Shown here: in pieces, positions 34,536-44,088 of the stretch
Layout of the letters: each line of letters begins with the position of its first letter
Position numbering within the stretch: position 1 is the first letter of the stretch
Source of the DNA: Muribaculum sp.
GTDB taxonomy: Bacteria; Bacteroidota; Bacteroidia; Bacteroidales; Muribaculaceae
Direction of reading: 5' to 3'
Length of the DNA: 64,000 nt
Assembly (NCBI GenBank): GCA_023666965.1
Contig: JAMPAZ010000004.1
Span: 20,346-84,345, forward strand
The notes under the pieces: model-generated
Told to the model about the DNA's origin: nothing
The model's database searches: none
The model's input: only the letters and a program-made list of their open reading frames with translations
Made by a program: the position numbers and the translations under genes

Positions 34536-35737
34536 TGTCTTTCCAATACCGGATTGTCTAAGTGTCTGTTAATGTCCGCGCCGGCCGGGGCTTGGAATAT
34601 CCTCAATCCAAATTCATTAATCATTGCTATAATATGGTCGAAAATGTCGGCAGCTATTGTCTCATAGGCTTTCCACTCGGTAGCTGATGTGAAGAAGTAT
34701 AGTTGTATAGGCAGACCTTGAGTGGTCGGGTCAAGTTGTCGAACCATTAACAACATTTCTTTTGATAACACGTCCGGATGAGACGCGAGATAGCGTTCGG
34801 CATATCGGCGGAATATGTGCAGGTTTACAATTCGTCGGTCAGACGGCAGATCGGATTCATCAATCCAGCCCAAGTCGATGAAATGTCGGATTTCCTTTTC
34901 TTTGGCAAAACGCACGGTATTAATGTCGATGTTAAGCGCACGCATCACCCTACGTCCTCCGCTCAACTGCATACCGCGCCAATTTTGAAAAGATTCAGAA
35001 ATCAGATAGTATGGCGGAATGGTTATGATGGTGTTGTCGTAATTCTGCACTTTGACGGTCGTCAGCGTCACTTCGCGCACTATACCGTTGGCATTGCGTG
35101 CCGGAATAGTGATCCAGTCGCCTACTTTGAGCATGTCGTTCAGTGTTAACTGTATTCCTGCAACGAGACCTAGAATAGAGTCTTTAAACACCAACATCAA
35201 CACAGTCGCGGCAGCACCGAGTCCGGTCAGAATAGTAATAGGATTTTTGCTCAGCATGGTGCTGACGGCTATAATTACGCCAATGCCTATTACTACGAGC
35301 TTAAGCATTTGGTATATGCCTTTGAGGGGATGGTTCTCCATCCCTTTTCTGGTCAGAGCACCCTCGTATGCTCCGCTAAGTACCGCACAGACAAGTCGCA
35401 CGGATATGCCGATAATGTATATCAATAGCAACTTTGACACGTAAAATTCTATCGTAGGAAGTCCGCGTAGTATTGCCGGTACGAAGAAAAATACTATTAC
35501 GGGGAGCAATAAATGCCACAAATTATTAAGTACGTTGTCGTTTAGCAAGTAGTCGTCCCATTTGGTGTCTGTTTTTTTGATAATACGGTGTATTATCTTG
35601 GTGACAACGTTGCGGCACAGATAATCTATGCCTACAGTGACGATAAGCACTATGCCGAGGATTATAATTCTTGTGGTCCAAGCCATTTCGTCCTCCGGAA
35701 TGCCTATGGCTATCAAAAAGTCGTCTAATTGGTTCAT
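34532..35737 (-). CDS. Mechanosensitive ion channel (MscS family)
   Basis: This 401-residue membrane protein has about four helices in the first 190 residues. The MscS pore helix and beta domain follow: ILTGLGAAATVLMLVFKDSILGLVAGIQL, then LKVGDWITIPARNANGIVREVTLTTVKVQNYDNTIITIPPYYL, then a C-terminal alpha/beta region. It releases solutes on hypo-osmotic shock. It resembles the YbdG-like longer-tailed members. The gene is co-transcribed with the TIGR02757 gene downstream. Confidence 0.92.
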   Translation of the reverse strand: MNQLDDFLIAIGIPEDEMAWTTRIIILGIVLIVTVGIDYLCRNVVTKIIHRIIKKTDTKWDDYLLNDNVLNNLWHLLLPVIVFFFVPAILRGLPTIEFYVSKLLLIYIIGISVRLVCAVLSGAYEGALTRKGMENHPLKGIYQMLKLVVIGIGVIIAVSTMLSKNPITILTGLGAAATVLMLVFKDSILGLVAGIQLTLNDMLKVGDWITIPARNANGIVREVTLTTVKVQNYDNTIITIPPYYLISESFQNWRGMQLSGGRRVMRALNIDINTVRFAKEKEIRHFIDLGWIDESDLPSDRRIVNLHIFRRYAERYLASHPDVLSKEMLLMVRQLDPTTQGLPIQLYFFTSATEWKAYETIAADIFDHIIAMINEFGLRIFQAPAGADINRHLDNPVLERQ

Positions 35738-35766
35738 AGCGCGGATATTTAAGTGTTTAAACTCAA

Positions 35767-35803
35767 GCCGGGCAAATCGGTCGAAAAGACTGTTTTACCC
35801 GGC
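35767..35803 (-). terminator. Hairpin after yebC (dispersed repeat)
   Basis: GCCGGG (35767-35772) and CCCGGC (35798-35803) close a hairpin with AAA/TTT inner pairs, 50 bp past the yebC stop on the minus strand. Read on minus, the arms CCGGGTAAA and GACCGATTTGCCCGG match the hairpin at 5411-5444. The T tract is weak. Confidence 0.5.
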
Positions 35804-35853
35804 GTTGCTGTTATCTGTTCCGTCAGAGACGGGAGGTGCTCGCAAACAAGCGA

Positions 35854-36582
35854 TTATTCGTCAATATCCTCTTCCTTCATGTTGTGGAATACGTTCTGAA
35901 CGTCTTCGTCTTCTTCAAGTTTTTCGAGAAGCTTTTCGATGGCGGCACGTTGTTCAGGAGTGACTTCTTTCAGTTCATGCGGAATACGCTCGAATTCTGA
36001 GCTGATGATTTCAAATCCGTTGTCTTCGAGATACTTCTGAATGTTTGAATATTCTTCAAAAGCACCATAAATCATGAGTTCGTCTTCGTCGTTTTCGATT
36101 TCGTCAACGCCGTAGTCGATGAGTTCGAGTTCGAGGTCTTCGAGCGAAACGCCCTCTTTTGCTTTAATCTTAAATACCGACTTATGGTCGAATAGGAATG
36201 TCAAAGAACCCTGTGTGCCAAGATTGCCTCCGTGTTTGTTAAAGTAGGAGCGCACATTTGCAACCGTACGGGTGTTGTTGTCGGTAGCGGCTTCAACGAA
36301 AATGGCAATTCCGTGGGGGCCGTATCCTTCGTAAGAGATTTCTTTGTAGTCGCCGGCATCTTTATCGGTAGCTTTTTTGATGGCGCGTTCAACTGTGTCT
36401 TTCGGCATGTTTTCGGCTTTCGCATTCTGCATCAGAGCACGGAGTCGGGGATTGGTTGACGGATCCGGACCACCGGCTTTAACGGCGATGGTGATTTCCT
36501 TACCTATTCTGGTAAATGTGCGGGACATATTGCCCCAACGTTTCAGTTTTCTTGCTTTGCGGTATTCAAACGCTCTTCCCAT
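35854..36582 (-). CDS. YebC/PmpR family protein
   Basis: This 242-residue protein opens MGRAFEYRKARKLKRWGNMS and has the family segments FTRIGKEITIAVKAGG, LRALMQNAKAENMPKDTVERAIKKA and YEGYGPHGIAIFVEAATDNNNRT-like DNNTRTVANVR. The acidic C-terminal tail (EEDEDVQN) is normal. Members have been described as DNA-binding regulators and, for some YebC proteins, as factors that help ribosomes through proline stretches. It lies 35 bp after pheT on the same strand. Confidence 0.95.
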   Translation of the reverse strand: MGRAFEYRKARKLKRWGNMSRTFTRIGKEITIAVKAGGPDPSTNPRLRALMQNAKAENMPKDTVERAIKKATDKDAGDYKEISYEGYGPHGIAIFVEAATDNNTRTVANVRSYFNKHGGNLGTQGSLTFLFDHKSVFKIKAKEGVSLEDLELELIDYGVDEIENDEDELMIYGAFEEYSNIQKYLEDNGFEIISSEFERIPHELKEVTPEQRAAIEKLLEKLEEDEDVQNVFHNMKEEDIDE

Positions 36583-36617
36583 ATTGTATGTGAAAATTTA
36601 AAAGTTAATCTATTATT

Positions 36618-39095
36618 TTATCGGAGTTGTGCTCCAAGTTGATTTTTCAGATTTGTTATTATTTTATTCATTGTAGCTTCTATCTGCTTGTCTTGGAGGG
36701 TTTTTTCGTCGTCCTGCAGAGTGATGGCGATAGCGTAGCTCTTTTTCCCGGGCTCAAGGTTCTTGCCTTCGTAAACGTCAAAGAGGGTTATATCGCGAAG
36801 TAGTCTCTTCTCGCTGTCGCGTACCACTTTTTCTACCTGAGACATTGTGACGTTGTTGTCAAGAAGCAATGCCAAATCACGTTTCACCGGTTGAGTGCGC
36901 GGGAGCGGCGTGAATGTCACTTTCTTCTTTACTGCGAGTTTAACTACGGCGTTCCAGTCAAGCTCGGCAAACAATACTTCCTGCTTGACATCGCATAATT
37001 TTAGCCATTTGTTTGCCACTATGCCCATATAACCAAGGCTTTTACCAGAACGGGTAGATATTTCCAATGCAGAGCTGAAAAGCGGCTGTTCGACTGACTT
37101 CAACTCAATCTCGCGCAAAGATATTCCGAGACGGGCAAATATATTGGCGACATCAGCTTTCAAATCAAAGAATGTGGCTTTTTCCTGTGGACGTGACCAA
37201 TTGCCTTGACGGCTATTTCCGGTCAGCCATATTCCAAGGTGTTCACATTCAGAATAGGGGGCAATAGGAGCGTCGGCTGTAGACTCTACTGTAGAATCGG
37301 CGGAATAGGTGTTGCCAAATTCATATAGCATAAGATCCGGGTCACGCCGGTTTATATTATGATTGATCACTTCAAGTCCGCCGAACAAAAGGGTCATGCG
37401 CATGACGTTGAGGTCGCCGCTGAGAGGATTGAGCAATTTTACCGGTACCCGCTTGGGGTCACTTGAAAGGTCGGTATAATAGCTTTCGGCAGTAAGCGAA
37501 TTGTTCAAAATCTCGTTGAATCCGATGGCAGTCAGTTGGTTGCTGATTAGTTCCTTCAGTTGGTTGGATGAGTCGGTCAGATTTTTGAACGACAAGCTTG
37601 AATGGAGCGTACTGGAAAATTCCACATTATTGTAGCCGTAGATACGGAGAACGTCTTCCACTACATCGCACGGGCGCTGAACATCGACTCGATAGGTCGG
37701 AACAAGCAGATTCACGCCGTTTTCCGTGTGTCCGGTGATTTTCATTTCAAGGGCAGAAGCGATGTTGTCGATTTGTTCGGAAGGTATATCCTTGCCAACT
37801 AAAGTGTTGAAATAACCGTAGTCCAGTTCTACAGGGAACGGCTTAACAGGATCAGGATAGATGTCTACTACGGGTCCGCAAATTTCACCACCGGCTAATT
37901 CTTTCACCAAAAGCGCAGCTAACTTGAGGCAGTACATGGTGTCATTCGGATCGGTTCCTCGTTCATATCTGAATGACGCGTCGGTGTTTAGGCCGTGGCG
38001 ACGGGCTGTCTTTCTGATTGATGTCGGGTTAAAGTATGCACTTTCGAGGAATATGGATGTCGTGGTGTCTGTGACGCCTGAGTCGCGTCCTCCGAATACG
38101 CCTCCGATGCACATCGGCTCCTCTTCGTTGCAAATCATTAAGTCGCGACTATCGAGTTCGCGCTTAACGCCGTCTAAAGTGGTGAACGGAGTTCCCTGCG
38201 GACATGTCTTCACCACGATTCTGCCACCTTTAATTTTGTCGAGGTCAAAGCAGTGGAGCGGTTGCCCCATGCCGAGGAGTATGAAGTTTGTAATGTCTAC
38301 GATGTTGTTTATCGGGCGTTGGCCTACAGCCGACAATATATCTTTAAGCCATTTCGGGCTTTCTGCTACTTTTATGTTGCGGATAGTGACTCCCGAATAT
38401 CTCGGACATGCTTTGCTGTCGGCTACCTCGACCTTTATGGCTTTCCCGGGGTCGGTAGAATCAGCTACAAAATTTTCGACTGACGGACGATGTACCTTGG
38501 GTGCATTGTTCCCTTCATGGCAGGCCATCCATGCGCTTAAATCTCTTGCTACTCCATAGTGAGAAGCGGCATCCACACGGTTAGGGGTGAGGTCAACTTC
38601 AAGTACGTAGTCTGACTCTAATCCGAAATATTCGGTGGCCGGCGTACCCGGTTTTAAATCAGTGTCGAGCACCATTATTCCATCGTGGGAATTCCCGACA
38701 CCGATTTCATCTTCGGCACAAATCATTCCAAACGACTCAACGCCTCTGATTTTTGACTTTTTTATTTGAAATTCTTTATCTCCGTCATAGAGCGTGGTGC
38801 CGACTGTGGCAACGACGACTGTCTGTCCGGCAGCTACATTCGGAGCCCCGCATACTATTTGGACCGGTTCATTACCGCCCAAATCCACCGTCGTAATATG
38901 GAGGTGGTCGCTATTAGGATGCATCTCACATGTTAAGACATGTCCTATGACGATGCCGCGCAGACCGCCGCGAATGGATTCAACTTCTTCGACACTACCG
39001 GTCTCTAGTCCGGTAGATGTCAATATGTCGGCAAGTTTTTCCGGAGTCACCGACAAGTCAATGTACTGTTTGAGCCAATTGTATGATATATTCAT
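36618..39095 (-). CDS. pheT: Phenylalanine-tRNA ligase beta subunit
   Basis: This 825-residue subunit has the full bacterial layout. The EMAP-like tRNA-binding domain (about 40-155) contains CEMHPNSDHLHITTVD. B3/B4 editing and B5 domains follow, then a catalytic-like module near 480-690, and the C-terminal ferredoxin-fold anticodon-binding domain ends TPLPRTQPVKRDLALLLDN onward. It pairs with PheS (not in the window) to charge tRNA-Phe. A -7 box, TAAATTTG on minus (39199-39206), lies about 105 bp upstream. Confidence 0.97.
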   Translation of the reverse strand: MNISYNWLKQYIDLSVTPEKLADILTSTGLETGSVEEVESIRGGLRGIVIGHVLTCEMHPNSDHLHITTVDLGGNEPVQIVCGAPNVAAGQTVVVATVGTTLYDGDKEFQIKKSKIRGVESFGMICAEDEIGVGNSHDGIMVLDTDLKPGTPATEYFGLESDYVLEVDLTPNRVDAASHYGVARDLSAWMACHEGNNAPKVHRPSVENFVADSTDPGKAIKVEVADSKACPRYSGVTIRNIKVAESPKWLKDILSAVGQRPINNIVDITNFILLGMGQPLHCFDLDKIKGGRIVVKTCPQGTPFTTLDGVKRELDSRDLMICNEEEPMCIGGVFGGRDSGVTDTTTSIFLESAYFNPTSIRKTARRHGLNTDASFRYERGTDPNDTMYCLKLAALLVKELAGGEICGPVVDIYPDPVKPFPVELDYGYFNTLVGKDIPSEQIDNIASALEMKITGHTENGVNLLVPTYRVDVQRPCDVVEDVLRIYGYNNVEFSSTLHSSLSFKNLTDSSNQLKELISNQLTAIGFNEILNNSLTAESYYTDLSSDPKRVPVKLLNPLSGDLNVMRMTLLFGGLEVINHNINRRDPDLMLYEFGNTYSADSTVESTADAPIAPYSECEHLGIWLTGNSRQGNWSRPQEKATFFDLKADVANIFARLGISLREIELKSVEQPLFSSALEISTRSGKSLGYMGIVANKWLKLCDVKQEVLFAELDWNAVVKLAVKKKVTFTPLPRTQPVKRDLALLLDNNVTMSQVEKVVRDSEKRLLRDITLFDVYEGKNLEPGKKSYAIAITLQDDEKTLQDKQIEATMNKIITNLKNQLGAQLR

Positions 39096-39261
39096 CGCAA
39101 ATGATATTGTCTTTGGTCAATTATTGCCATTCAGGAATTACCTGATCGTTTTTGTCGTTAAAAAATGTGGCAGGCTTGTGTGCCTTCCATTTTACGCGCA
39201 AATTTACGAAAAATATTCTAAATGCGGCTAACATTTTAAGCTCGCTTCGTTGACATCATAT

Positions 39262-39302
39262 AAAAAAGTGACACCGCGCGAATCTCTGCCCGCTCGGTGT
39301 CA
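39262..39302 (-). terminator. Terminator of the DUF4332 gene
   Basis: On the minus strand TGACACCG (39295-39302) pairs with CGGTGTCA (39269-39276), and CTTTTTTATA follows. It lies about 35 bp past the DUF4332 stop. Confidence 0.8.
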
Positions 39303-39334
39303 ATATAAAAATCTGTAGGGATTAATTCCCGGAA

Positions 39335-39742
39335 TTAGTAGCTTATGGCCGGTTCCATCTCTTTTGCCTGTGCAATCATGCGTTCGAGTTCGCTGACCGA
39401 CGGAACACGATTGCAAAGATTCTTCAGGTCGTTGACTTCAACCAGTTTGGGCTGTAGATTGGCAGCCACGCGATGACGTAATTCTTTAACAGTGTCTACT
39501 CCGGCCGCTTCAAGCAACTCGGCAAACTGTCCGGCTACTCCTTTGATTCGGAACAAGTCAGCGTGATTTGCCCATTTTAGAATAAGTTTCTCACTGATCC
39601 CAGTCTCTTCCGCCAACTTTTCGCGACCTTTCTTCGTTGCTGCCTTTTCGAGCAGGTTCTCAGTAGTTTTTACACCTGCCTCTTCGAGCTTCTTCGCGTA
39701 GGCATCGCCTATACCCTCAATATCTGCTATTTTATAAGCCAT
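39335..39742 (-). CDS. DUF4332 domain protein with helix-hairpin-helix motifs
   Basis: This 135-residue soluble protein has two helix-hairpin-helix-like units: IADIEGIGDAYAKKLEEAG (residues 5-23) and FRIKGVAGQFAELLEAAG (about 62-79). Each is followed by a 'VKTTENLL' or 'VDTVKELR' helix. This is the DUF4332 pattern, related to the nucleic-acid-binding domains of RadA or ligase, but the role is unknown. It has its own terminator and stands alone. Confidence 0.88.
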   Translation of the reverse strand: MAYKIADIEGIGDAYAKKLEEAGVKTTENLLEKAATKKGREKLAEETGISEKLILKWANHADLFRIKGVAGQFAELLEAAGVDTVKELRHRVAANLQPKLVEVNDLKNLCNRVPSVSELERMIAQAKEMEPAISY

Positions 39743-39814
39743 AGTTGTATATGAAATTAGTTAATATTCCTATTATTACAACCATAATTGAGGCAAAATG
39801 TTCAGTGGCAAAGG

Positions 39815-40390
39815 TCATTCATTTGACTTTTTCCCGGAGCCTTTAATGACTACAGAAGAGTCGGCGCGTTTAGCTTTCTTCATTTTAGCGGCATCAACTC
39901 TGCGGTCGTCGGGACGCATTCTGCGATCATCAGGGCGTACTCGACGGTCGTCGCGGCGAAAATCCTTTCCTCCATTTGGGCCGGCAGGACGGTTGATTGC
40001 CATGTTTTCGAGGAACTGAACGTATTGCTCCGGTGTCAAGATCTCCTTGATCGAATGAAGATAGTTGAGCTGATCGGCGCGTCGAAGTGAATCGGACTGT
40101 GCCTTTTCTGCTCTACGGTTCTCCTTGAACGATTCTTTGCGCTCTTTCGCGGAATTGTCCTTTAAGGCTTTTAATTTAGCCTGTTGTTCCTGTGTGAGGT
40201 CGAGTCCTTGAAACGGGCCAAATTCGCATGTTCCGGGAGCGCAATTTTCAGGATTCTCACAATTTTGCGGACCGGGACATTCCATGCAGGGAGTATTTGA
40301 GTGTTTGTTGTTGCCATGATGCTGTGCAAAAGAGTTCAGCGGAAGCAATGCCATGCCAAGTACAAGGATGCTGAAAAGTTGTTTCTTCAT
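39815..40390 (-). CDS. Exported Spy/CpxP-like protein with RPDDRR repeats
   Basis: This 191-residue protein has a signal peptide (MKKQLFSILVLGMALLPLNSFAQ) and a Cys-containing linker (CMECPGPQNCENPENCAPG). A helical Spy-like region follows, with LDLTQEQQAKLKALKDNSAKER and LTPEQYVQFLENM, the LTxxQ motif of CpxP/Spy chaperones. The tail carries three near-repeats of R(V/M)RPDDRR and is very basic. It is probably periplasmic. A chaperone or stress role is inferred only from the LTxxQ motif. The 164-bp upstream spacer shows no clear promoter. Confidence 0.78.
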   Translation of the reverse strand: MKKQLFSILVLGMALLPLNSFAQHHGNNKHSNTPCMECPGPQNCENPENCAPGTCEFGPFQGLDLTQEQQAKLKALKDNSAKERKESFKENRRAEKAQSDSLRRADQLNYLHSIKEILTPEQYVQFLENMAINRPAGPNGGKDFRRDDRRVRPDDRRMRPDDRRVDAAKMKKAKRADSSVVIKGSGKKSNE

Positions 40391-40554
40391 AAGAATTTAT
40401 TATTAATTAGTTTAGTAAATTGGTTTTGTCATTAAGACGAGATTAAACGGCTATAGTTTAAGCTATATGTCTAAATTAACAATAAATTAACTATCCTTAT
40501 CTCGATTAAATATTTAATGTTCCAATTTAAATATAGCATCATCATGCATTCAGT

Positions 40555-43350
40555 CTATGAAGATAGCTTGTCCTTTAAGAATCGACCAGTATAGCTGTCC
40601 TTGCATTTGGCTACCTCTTCAGGAGTTCCGGCTATCACTAAATTGCCGCCTTTGTCGCCACCTTCAGGTCCTATGTCGATTATATGGTCGGCACACTTGA
40701 TGACATCGACATTGTGCTCGATTATGACCACGGTGTGTCCTTGGGCAATCAATCGGTTGAAGCTGTCCATAAGGGTGTTTATGTCATTGAGGTGCAGACC
40801 GGTTGTCGGTTCGTCGAATATGAACATCGTGGGTTGGGGCTTTTCCTGGGACAAAAAGTATGCGAGTTTGACTCTCTGGTTCTCACCGCCGGAAAGGGTC
40901 GAAGAAGATTGTCCTAACTTTATGTAGCCAAGCCCTACATCTTTAAGAGGCTGAAGCCGGCGGACGATTTTTTTAGATGTCGAATCAGATGATTCTCCAA
41001 AAAATTCGATGGCCTGGTTTACGGTCATGTTGAGCACATCATTAATATTTTTGTCTCGATACGTAATTTCGAGTACGTCGCGTTTGAAGCGTTGCCCATG
41101 GCAAGCTTCGCAGGGAATAACAATGTCGGCCATAAACTGCATCTCGATAGTGATGGTCCCTTCACCTTTACACTCTTCGCATCGGCCTCCTTCGGCATTA
41201 AAAGAGAAGTAGCCAGGGGTGAAGCCCATCTGCTTTGCGCCTTGTTGTTCGGCAAAAAGCTTTCTAATTTCGTCAAAGGCTTTAAGATAGGTGGCCGCAT
41301 TGCTCCTCGATGATTTTCCGATGGGATCTTGGTCGACGAACTCTACGGACGAGATTCGCCCGAGGTCGCCTTCAAGCCTCTTATGAAGTCCCGGTGCGTC
41401 GCCTGCTTCGCCAAGATGACGCACCAACGCGCGGTAAAGTATGTCGCGCACCAGTGTCGACTTGCCGGAGCCAGACACACCTGTGACAACCGTCATCACT
41501 CCGAGAGGGAATTTTACATCTATATTTTTCAGATTATGTTCCTTCGCGCCCACGACTTCGATACTGTCGCGCCATTTACGTCTTCGCTTCGGTGTCGGCA
41601 CTCTAAGCTGGTCGTTTAAATATCTAACGGTGTATGATTCACTGTCGACCGGTAGATTTTGAATCGGCCCGCTGAAGACTATGTTGCCTCCATTTCGGCC
41701 CGCGTCCTTGCCTACGTCGATGAGATAGTCGGCGGATCGCATTATTTCTTCATCGTGCTCGACAATTACAACTGTGTTGCCTATCTCTTTCAGCTTTTTG
41801 AGCACCCCGATTAGACGCTGTGTGTCGCGCGGATGCAGTCCTATGCTTGGTTCATCAAGAATGTACAACGATCCTACGAGACTGCTGCCCAACGATGTAG
41901 CCAGATTAATTCGCTGGCTTTCACCTCCGGAGAGTGTGGACGACATTCTGTCCAATGTCAGATAGCCCAGGCCCACGTCGCATAGGAATCCGATGCGGTT
42001 GTTGATTTCCACAATTAGCCGCCGGGCCACTTTCAAGTCTCGTTCGTCGAGATTGATGTCGAGAAACCACCGGCGCAGATCCTCTATCGGCATCTTCACG
42101 AGATCAGATATGGTGCGACCATTGATTTTTACATACTCGGCATCTTTACGAAGCCTTGTCCCATGACAATCGGGACACATAGTCTTGCCTCGGTAGCGTG
42201 CTTTCATCACGCGATACTGAATCTTATATTGATTCTCGTCAACCATCCGAAAAAATCCGTCGATTCCTCCGAATCTTCCAAATCCGTGCCAAACTATGTC
42301 ACGCTCACGTTCAGTGAGGTCGCTGTATGGCTTATGGATAGAGAGTCCGGCCATTGGGGCTACACGTATCAACTCGCGTTTCCATTCGCTCATCTTCTCT
42401 CCGCGCCAACATACCACTGCGTCGTCGTAGACTGACAGCGACGGGTCGGGGACCACCAGGTTGGGGTCTATGCCAATGGTCTTCCCAAAGCCTTCGCATG
42501 TGGGACACGCTCCGTATGGATTATTAAAATTAAACATCAAGTCTGTCGGTTCCTGGAATGTCATTCCGTCGGCTTCAAATCGCTTGAAAAAGTCGTGGCG
42601 GCGAACTGTGGAGTCGGCCCACACGAAAATGCTCAGTTTGCCGTCTCCTTCAAAAAATGCCGTTTCTGCGGAATCGGCAAGCCGGCTTAGTTCATCGCCT
42701 TCATAGTTCACCGAAAGTCGGTCGATGAGCAGATCGTAGCGTTCGGCAGAGTCTTTAAGATGTTCGTCGGCCAATAGATCTTCGATGTTTACAAATTCAT
42801 GCCCATCTTTAATCAGTCGAGAATAGCCTCCTTTAAGCAGGATTTCAAGCTGGGTCCGGAAGGGCCTTTTTTCGGGGAGGGGAATGGGGGATGCCACGGC
42901 TATGCGTGTGCCTTCGGGGTAGCTCTTTGCGAGGGCTATAATATCTTCTACCGTATGTTTTTTCACTTGTTCTCCGCTAACCGGCGAATATGTCTTTCCG
43001 ATTCGCCCGAAAAGCAGACGCATATAGTCGTATATTTCAGTTGATGTTCCGACGGTCGAGCGGGGATTGCGGGTGTTGACTTTTTGTTGAATGGCTATGG
43101 CGGGCGGAAGTCCTTTTATAAAGTCGACTTCGGGCTTTGCCATCTTTCCTAAAAACTGGCGTGCGTATGCTGAAAGGCTCTCGACATATCGGCGCTGGCC
43201 TTCTGCATACAAAGTGTCAAACGCGAGCGACGACTTGCCTGAACCGGACACACCGGTGACTACAACCAAATTGTTGCGCGGAATTTCGACTTCAATGTTT
43301 TTCAGATTATTTACTCTCGCTCCTTTAATATATATATTGTCATTAGGCAT
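40555..43350 (-). CDS. uvrA: UvrABC excinuclease subunit A
   Basis: This 931-residue damage sensor of nucleotide excision repair has two ABC modules. The first Walker A is [20 protein letters not shown] near residue 34, the second [16 protein letters not shown] near 636. Zinc motifs are [16 protein letters not shown] and CEECKGEG...CEACHGQRF. Signature sequences [10 protein letters not shown] and [10 protein letters not shown] are intact. The length is typical. The UvrA2-type insertion or deletion is not seen. It is divergent from the sua5 gene, with a -7 box TAACTTTG on minus at 43401-43408. Confidence 0.97.
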   Translation of the reverse strand: MPNDNIYIKGARVNNLKNIEVEIPRNNLVVVTGVSGSGKSSLAFDTLYAEGQRRYVESLSAYARQFLGKMAKPEVDFIKGLPPAIAIQQKVNTRNPRSTVGTSTEIYDYMRLLFGRIGKTYSPVSGEQVKKHTVEDIIALAKSYPEGTRIAVASPIPLPEKRPFRTQLEILLKGGYSRLIKDGHEFVNIEDLLADEHLKDSAERYDLLIDRLSVNYEGDELSRLADSAETAFFEGDGKLSIFVWADSTVRRHDFFKRFEADGMTFQEPTDLMFNFNNPYGACPTCEGFGKTIGIDPNLVVPDPSLSVYDDAVVCWRGEKMSEWKRELIRVAPMAGLSIHKPYSDLTERERDIVWHGFGRFGGIDGFFRMVDENQYKIQYRVMKARYRGKTMCPDCHGTRLRKDAEYVKINGRTISDLVKMPIEDLRRWFLDINLDERDLKVARRLIVEINNRIGFLCDVGLGYLTLDRMSSTLSGGESQRINLATSLGSSLVGSLYILDEPSIGLHPRDTQRLIGVLKKLKEIGNTVVIVEHDEEIMRSADYLIDVGKDAGRNGGNIVFSGPIQNLPVDSESYTVRYLNDQLRVPTPKRRRKWRDSIEVVGAKEHNLKNIDVKFPLGVMTVVTGVSGSGKSTLVRDILYRALVRHLGEAGDAPGLHKRLEGDLGRISSVEFVDQDPIGKSSRSNAATYLKAFDEIRKLFAEQQGAKQMGFTPGYFSFNAEGGRCEECKGEGTITIEMQFMADIVIPCEACHGQRFKRDVLEITYRDKNINDVLNMTVNQAIEFFGESSDSTSKKIVRRLQPLKDVGLGYIKLGQSSSTLSGGENQRVKLAYFLSQEKPQPTMFIFDEPTTGLHLNDINTLMDSFNRLIAQGHTVVIIEHNVDVIKCADHIIDIGPEGGDKGGNLVIAGTPEEVAKCKDSYTGRFLKDKLSS

Positions 43351-43502
43351 GTGTCAGAATATTTTTCCGGTGACTTTGAATTCAGATTTCTTTTAACTTG
43401 CAAAGTTAATCATATTCCTTCAAATATTATGCGGGCAGATAAAATGGACATGTACAAAAATATTTAACGCCACTTAAATTTCGTAATATCCTGCCCAACC
43501 AT

Positions 43503-43510
43503 TATCTTTG
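43503..43510 (+). promoter_or_regulatory. -7 box immediately before the sua5 gene
   Basis: TATCTTTG matches TAnnTTTG and ends 11 bp before the TTG at 43522. The mRNA would have almost no leader. No clear -33 TTTG is present. Confidence 0.45.
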
Positions 43511-43521
43511 TGGTAAAATAA

Positions 43522-44088
43522 TTGACTGTGGAAAGAGATATACGACAAGCTTGCGAAGTACTTGAACGTGGCGGACTAATACTGTATCCCACCGATACGG
43601 TTTGGGGGATAGGGTGTGATGCCGCCAATGCGGAGGCGGTGCGTAAAGTGTATGACTTAAAGCGCCGTTCAGACAGTAAGGCTTTGATTGTTCTTGTCGG
43701 TTCCCGGAGAATGTTGGATGAGTGCGTGGCAGACGTGCCCGATTCCGCAAAGGAGTTTCTTTCCGGGAAGCGGCCAACGACACTTGTCCTTGACAGTCCG
43801 CATGGACTGGCTTCGAATTTACTTGCCACCGACGGAAGTGTCGGGCTTAGAGTGAGCCACGAAGCATTTTCTTCGGCATTATGTCAGGAATTCGGACGTC
43901 CGATAGTCTCAACATCGGCCAACATCAGCGGGACTCCCTCTCCGGCATCGTTCGCTGAAATTTCAGATGAAATAAAGGCGGGTGTTGATTATGTCTGTAC
44001 TTCTCGACGCGACGACGACGGCAATGGCATCCCGTCGAGGATTGTAAAGATAGATATGAATGGTGGCATTCAAATTATAAGACCTTGA
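43522..44088 (+). CDS. Threonylcarbamoyl-AMP synthase (Sua5/YciO/YrdC family)
   Basis: This 188-residue YrdC-fold enzyme makes threonylcarbamoyl-AMP from threonine, bicarbonate and ATP, the first step of t6A37 on tRNA. Its product feeds MtaB, encoded elsewhere in this window. LERGGLILYPTDTVWGIGCD, the basic KRRSDSKAL loop and STSANISGTPSP are present. No ATG is available: an in-frame TAA lies directly before the TTG at 43522, and the other choice is GTG at 43528. It overlaps the next gene by 4 bp (TTGA). Confidence 0.92.
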   Translation: MTVERDIRQACEVLERGGLILYPTDTVWGIGCDAANAEAVRKVYDLKRRSDSKALIVLVGSRRMLDECVADVPDSAKEFLSGKRPTTLVLDSPHGLASNLLATDGSVGLRVSHEAFSSALCQEFGRPIVSTSANISGTPSPASFAEISDEIKAGVDYVCTSRRDDDGNGIPSRIVKIDMNGGIQIIRP

